DNA of 64,000 nt from the NCBI GenBank assembly GCA_937934275.1, contig CALHAM010000041.1, positions 32,182-96,181 on the forward strand, given 5' to 3'. Shown piece after piece: positions 61,731-64,000 of this stretch (positions are counted from its first letter, which is position 1; every line of letters begins with the position of its first letter). The notes below the pieces were generated by a model, which saw nothing but the letters and a program-made list of their open reading frames with translations, made no database searches and was not told the DNA's origin. Origin of the DNA: an uncultured Saprospiraceae bacterium (GTDB lineage Bacteria; Bacteroidota; Bacteroidia; Chitinophagales; Saprospiraceae). The translations under genes and the position numbers were made by a program.

Positions 61731-62338
61731 TGGTAACGAGAGTAATAGCAATTCGCAATCTTGAAAAATTTATAGGGCAAGACCTATCAGAGTTAGCGAA
61801 GCAATACGGCATAACAACATATAAAGACGGCAAACAAAATAAAGGTTGGAAAGGCTTGACTTTAGAACATTTAGCAGGACTTTCTAACGACAACAAACAA
61901 GCACCAAACGGACTTGGATTTGAACTAAAATCAACTGCATTTTACAAAGTAAAAGGCGAATGGACACCCAAAGAAACATTTGCTATTACAATGATTAATC
62001 CACAAAATTTAATTGACACTCCATTTTTCAAAAGTCATTGTTGGGAGAAATTGAAATCGCTTGTTTATTGTGCAGTTTCTTGGAACGGCAAACACAATGA
62101 AAAATCCGAGTTGTTAAAAGTTCAATCATTTGACTTTTTGGAGAGTGATACGCTAATACAAGAAATTCAAGCCGACTATGAGTTTATCCGTCATAAACTA
62201 AAAACGCAAGGTTTTGCTGCTTTGACAGGTAAAGACGGCAAATGGATCCAAGCAAGAACTAAAGGGGCTGGACACGGTTCGATTAGCAGAGCGTTTTACG
62301 CAAGGAAAGCATTAATAAAGGAAATTATCAAGCTGTGA
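61730..62338 (+). CDS. Putative type II restriction endonuclease (PD-(D/E)xK, cassette 2)
   Basis: This 202-residue protein begins with LEKFIGQDLSELAKQYGI and carries LEHLAGLSNDNKQAPNGLGFELKSTAF, where the ELK fits the PD-(D/E)xK core as in MvaI/BcnI- or MutH/Sau3AI-like nucleases. It directly follows and overlaps the adenine methyltransferase gene (TAATG), which strongly suggests it is the matching endonuclease. The recognition site cannot be read from the sequence. The family within the PD-(D/E)xK group is uncertain. Confidence 0.75.
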   Translation: MVTRVIAIRNLEKFIGQDLSELAKQYGITTYKDGKQNKGWKGLTLEHLAGLSNDNKQAPNGLGFELKSTAFYKVKGEWTPKETFAITMINPQNLIDTPFFKSHCWEKLKSLVYCAVSWNGKHNEKSELLKVQSFDFLESDTLIQEIQADYEFIRHKLKTQGFAALTGKDGKWIQARTKGAGHGSISRAFYARKALIKEIIKL

Positions 62339-62354
62339 GAATAAGAAGCACTAC

Positions 62355-62487
62355 TGCCAACAGCGTGTATAAGAAATAGCGGGTTTAGTGCTAATTCAAA
62401 CGTCAGAGCTTTCAATAAAAGTCAGTGCCAAACTTAAAGTGAAGTGCTTTTAAATCCGCTACTTCTCATACACGCAAAACGTTGCGC
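62355..62487 (+). repeat. attC-like site 2 (between cassettes 2 and 3)
   Basis: From TGCCAAC to GTTGCGC, 133 bases. Stems: GCGTGTAT (62363-62370) with ATACACGC (62468-62475), perfect 8 bp; then GAAATAGCGGGTTTA with TAAATCCGCTACTTC, with two wobble pairs. The first bases of the following cassette extend this right end (see the 16-bp palindrome). Confidence 0.8.
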
Positions 62488-62515
62488 CGCAATCCCGAAG
62501 GGATTGCGGCGCAAC
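62481..62515. repeat. 16-bp perfect palindrome, ends of the empty cassette 3
   Basis: GTTGCGCCGCAATCCC (62481-62496), loop GAA, and GGGATTGCGGCGCAAC (62500-62515) are perfectly complementary. The left arm is the start of cassette 3 and the right arm is the left side of its own attC, so the cassette has no gene between its boundary and its attC. Confidence 0.75.
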
Positions 62516-62650
62516 GGCCGCTCCGCTTCGCGGACAGCCGTACGCCGCCCCTTCGGGACTGCGTAAAACTGTCCGCTTGGCAAAATTCCAAAAAAATTTT
62601 TCGCTTCGCGAAATTTTTTGGAACTTCGCCAAGCGGAGCGGTCGTTAGCA
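62509..62650 (+). repeat. attC-like site 3 (end of gene-less cassette 3)
   Basis: From GCGCAAC to GTTAGCA, 142 bases. Stems: CGCTCCGCTT (62519-62528) with AAGCGGAGCG (62631-62640), perfect 10 bp; GCGGACAG (62530-62537) with CTGTCCGC (62569-62576); an inner AT-rich hairpin around 62586-62622. Right end CGTTAGCAGTCATGCTA matches CGTTGGCAGTAATGCTA of site 1 in 15 of 17 positions. Confidence 0.8.
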
Positions 62651-62743
62651 GTCATGCTATAAAAGACAGTAGAGTCCAGAAACTACTTAAAAAAACGGGG
62701 CGAACCAGAAAAGCCATACGAGTATGATTTTAAATGAAAGAAA

Positions 62744-63799
62744 ATGAATACCAGAAACAAAATTGCAAGTGTCTTTATGGTATTGTGCTTAGTTTTAGGT
62801 TACAGTATAGAATCAAGAGCATGCACAAGAGTGGTCTACAAAGGACCTAATAACACGGTTTTAACAGGAAGGACTATGGATTTTTCCATAGAAATACCTG
62901 CCAATCAATGGATATTTCCCCGTGGAATGAAACGAAACGGTGAAGTTGGTAAAAACTCCATAGAATGGGTTTCCAAATATGGTAGCATTGGTGTGAGCAC
63001 ATGGGATATCGCTATTGCCGATGGCATGAACGAAAAAGGTTTGGTAGCTAACTTACTTTGGTTGGTTGAATCAGACTATCCAACTTTCAATAAGGAAGGT
63101 GACAGAAAAGGGATGGCCATTTCTCTTTGGGCACAATACGTTTTAGACAATTTTGCAACTGTTGCTGAAGCCGTTGAAGAATTAAGTAAAGAATCATTCG
63201 CAATAGTTTCTGATTTTATTCCCGGCACTGACAAATTTACCACAGTGCATTTATCCATTTCGGATGCCACTGGCGACAATGCCATTTTTGAATACATCAA
63301 AGGTAAATTGGTGATACACCACGACCCATCATACACAGTGATGACCAATGACCCTCCATATGAACAACAGTTGGCAATAGCTAAATATTGGGAAAATATT
63401 CCGGGTAAAACTTTTCTTCCAGGTTCAGTAACAGCAGCGGACCGTTTTGTAAGAGCTTCTTTTTTCATTAATTCCATACCGCAAACGGACAATACAAGAG
63501 TAGCAGTAGCAGGTGTTTTTAGTGTGATTAGAAATGTATCGGTACCATACGGGTTCGAAATTGAAGGATTCCCAAATTTATCCACAACACGTTGGCGCTG
63601 TGTCGCAGACCAAAAAGAATTGGTGTATTACTTTGAAACAGCACTCACGCCAAATACATTTTGGGTTGACCTTAAGAAAATTGATTTCAGTGAGAAAGCG
63701 GATGTACGAAAATTGGATTTATCAGATAATAAAACCTATGCTGGCGAAGTTTCGGCAAAATTTATAAAGTCAAAACCATTTCAATTTTTAGGATTATGA
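62744..63799 (+). CDS. Choloylglycine-hydrolase-like Ntn amidase (cassette 4)
   Basis: This 351-residue protein has a signal peptide (FMVLCLVLGYSIESRA) followed by Cys27 in RACTRVVY. In the Ntn choloylglycine hydrolase/penicillin V acylase family this Cys becomes the N-terminal nucleophile after signal cleavage. Conserved parts: TVLTGRTMDFSIEIPANQWIFPRG, GSIGVSTWDIAIADGMNEKGL, HHDPSYTVMTNDPPYEQQ, and FSVIRNVSVPYGF. It probably hydrolyses an amide bond in the periplasm (bile salt, penicillin V or acyl-homoserine-lactone-like). It is cargo of cassette 4 and overlaps the next start by ATGA. Confidence 0.92.
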   Translation: MNTRNKIASVFMVLCLVLGYSIESRACTRVVYKGPNNTVLTGRTMDFSIEIPANQWIFPRGMKRNGEVGKNSIEWVSKYGSIGVSTWDIAIADGMNEKGLVANLLWLVESDYPTFNKEGDRKGMAISLWAQYVLDNFATVAEAVEELSKESFAIVSDFIPGTDKFTTVHLSISDATGDNAIFEYIKGKLVIHHDPSYTVMTNDPPYEQQLAIAKYWENIPGKTFLPGSVTAADRFVRASFFINSIPQTDNTRVAVAGVFSVIRNVSVPYGFEIEGFPNLSTTRWRCVADQKELVYYFETALTPNTFWVDLKKIDFSEKADVRKLDLSDNKTYAGEVSAKFIKSKPFQFLGL

Positions 63800-63882
63800 G
63801 CCAAAGTTTGATTAAAAAATTTGAAGTAGGTGTATTCTATATTCTTTCAGCAATAATTGTGTTGGGTAGTGTAATTAGTTGA
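63796..63882 (+). pseudogene. Start of a small membrane-protein gene, cut by IS1
   Basis: An ATG overlapping the amidase stop (ATGA) starts MSQSLIKKFEVGVFYILSAIIVL, the beginning of a hydrophobic helix. From base 63865 the sequence is the IS1-like element end, giving a chimeric stop after 28 codons. The original gene was probably longer and was coupled to the amidase. Its function cannot be read. Confidence 0.6.
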
Positions 63883-63891
63883 GTGATTTAA

Positions 63892-63899
63892 TATCTTTG
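63892..63899 (+). promoter_or_regulatory. -7 box TATCTTTG of the IS1-type transposase
   Basis: A perfect TAnnTTTG match lies 17 bases before the ATG at 63917. Confidence 0.45.
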
Positions 63900-63916
63900 T
63901 GTCAAATTTTTTTGTC

Positions 63917-64000
63917 ATGGTAACAGAACATAAATGCTGTCACAAATGCGGTTCCGAGCACATCGTCAAAAATGGCTCGAATGGTTCGGGAAACCCCAAG
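63917..64000 (+). CDS. IS1-family transposase InsA-like start (partial)
   Basis: The first 28 codons read MVTEHKCCHKCGSEHIVKNG and on, with CxxC zinc-finger spacing and the HIVKNG sequence typical of the InsA part of IS1 transposases. The frame runs off the right edge. This supports an IS1-type element inserted at about 63865. Confidence 0.75.
   Translation, partial: MVTEHKCCHKCGSEHIVKNGSNGSGNPK

Larger units (their letters stand above)
63865..64000 (+). mobile_element. IS1-family insertion element, left end (runs off window)
   Basis: The end begins at about GGTAGTGTAATTAGTTGAG, a terminal-repeat-like start for Bacteroidota IS1-type elements, right where the upstream small gene breaks. A TATCTTTG box (63892-63899) drives the transposase reading frame at 63917. 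The other end and the target duplication lie outside the window. Confidence 0.6.

Noticed and set aside
62434-62655. Minus-strand ORF of 73 codons
   Set aside because: It is made of the attC-like palindromes, which are not coding.
1-64000. tRNA, rRNA, riboswitch or CRISPR array
   Set aside because: No T-loop-type GGTTCGAATCC sequences, repeat-spacer pattern or ribosomal segments were seen in the gaps.

Overview
The window is a stretch of a Bacteroidota chromosome, most like the Saprospiria/Chitinophagia-type gliding or T9SS-bearing lineages. The evidence is a gldK-gldL-gldM-gldN cluster with a PorP/SprF gene and porX, a secreted protease with a type IX sorting tail, many lipoproteins, and repeated upstream matches to the Bacteroidota -7 element TAnnTTTG. 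Coding is dense and GC-rich up to about 58.2 kb. From about 59.8 kb onward the DNA is visibly AT-rich and of different origin. No tRNA, rRNA or CRISPR array was seen.

Layout. 0-11 kb: an alpha/alpha-toroid protein cut by the window edge, miaE, an AcpH-like gene, an M1 peptidase fused to a barrel-like half, an MBL hydrolase, a decayed ABC-ATPase-like ORF, a possible metal-related trio, and an M1 peptidase with a T9SS tail. 11-32 kb: housekeeping genes (ruvB, cysteine desulfurase, thioredoxin, a CcoI-like copper ATPase, an SlyD-like isomerase, Sco, bifunctional nuclease, etfBA, EnvC-like M23, orphan PaaD, PBP4-type carboxypeptidase, a third M1 peptidase). 32-45 kb: a type IX secretion and gliding block (YyaL-like, PorP/SprF, GldKLMN, an ECF sigma factor, an HD phosphohydrolase, PorX, a lipid A-type acyltransferase). 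45-48.5 kb: a subtilisin-like protease with ChW-like repeats, and a YihY/BrkB membrane protein.

48.8-56.0 kb is a coherent module. It has an ECF sigma factor with a one-TM, TPR-bearing putative anti-sigma partner, a divergent lipoprotein, a PKD/outer-membrane-barrel fusion, and an exported TPR-CHAT (caspase-like) protein with a C-terminal membrane anchor. It reads as an envelope-located CHAT protease system under sigma/anti-sigma control.

58.7-64.0 kb is an integron-like cassette array: a tyrosine recombinase, an 18-bp palindrome, then four consecutive cassettes on the + strand. Each complete cassette starts with GTT-N and ends with N'-AAC, where the two ends of the SAME cassette are complementary (9 bp; 14 of 15 bp; 16 of 16 bp). 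This is the signature left when attC-bearing circles insert. Three attC-like hairpins of about 130-140 bp separate them. Cargo: a SAM methyltransferase; a DNA adenine methyltransferase plus a putative restriction endonuclease; an empty (attC-only) cassette; and a choloylglycine-hydrolase-like enzyme followed by a small membrane gene truncated by an IS1-type element that runs off the window. The recombinase seems to lack the extra segment typical of IntI. This array and the CHAT module are the two most interesting items.
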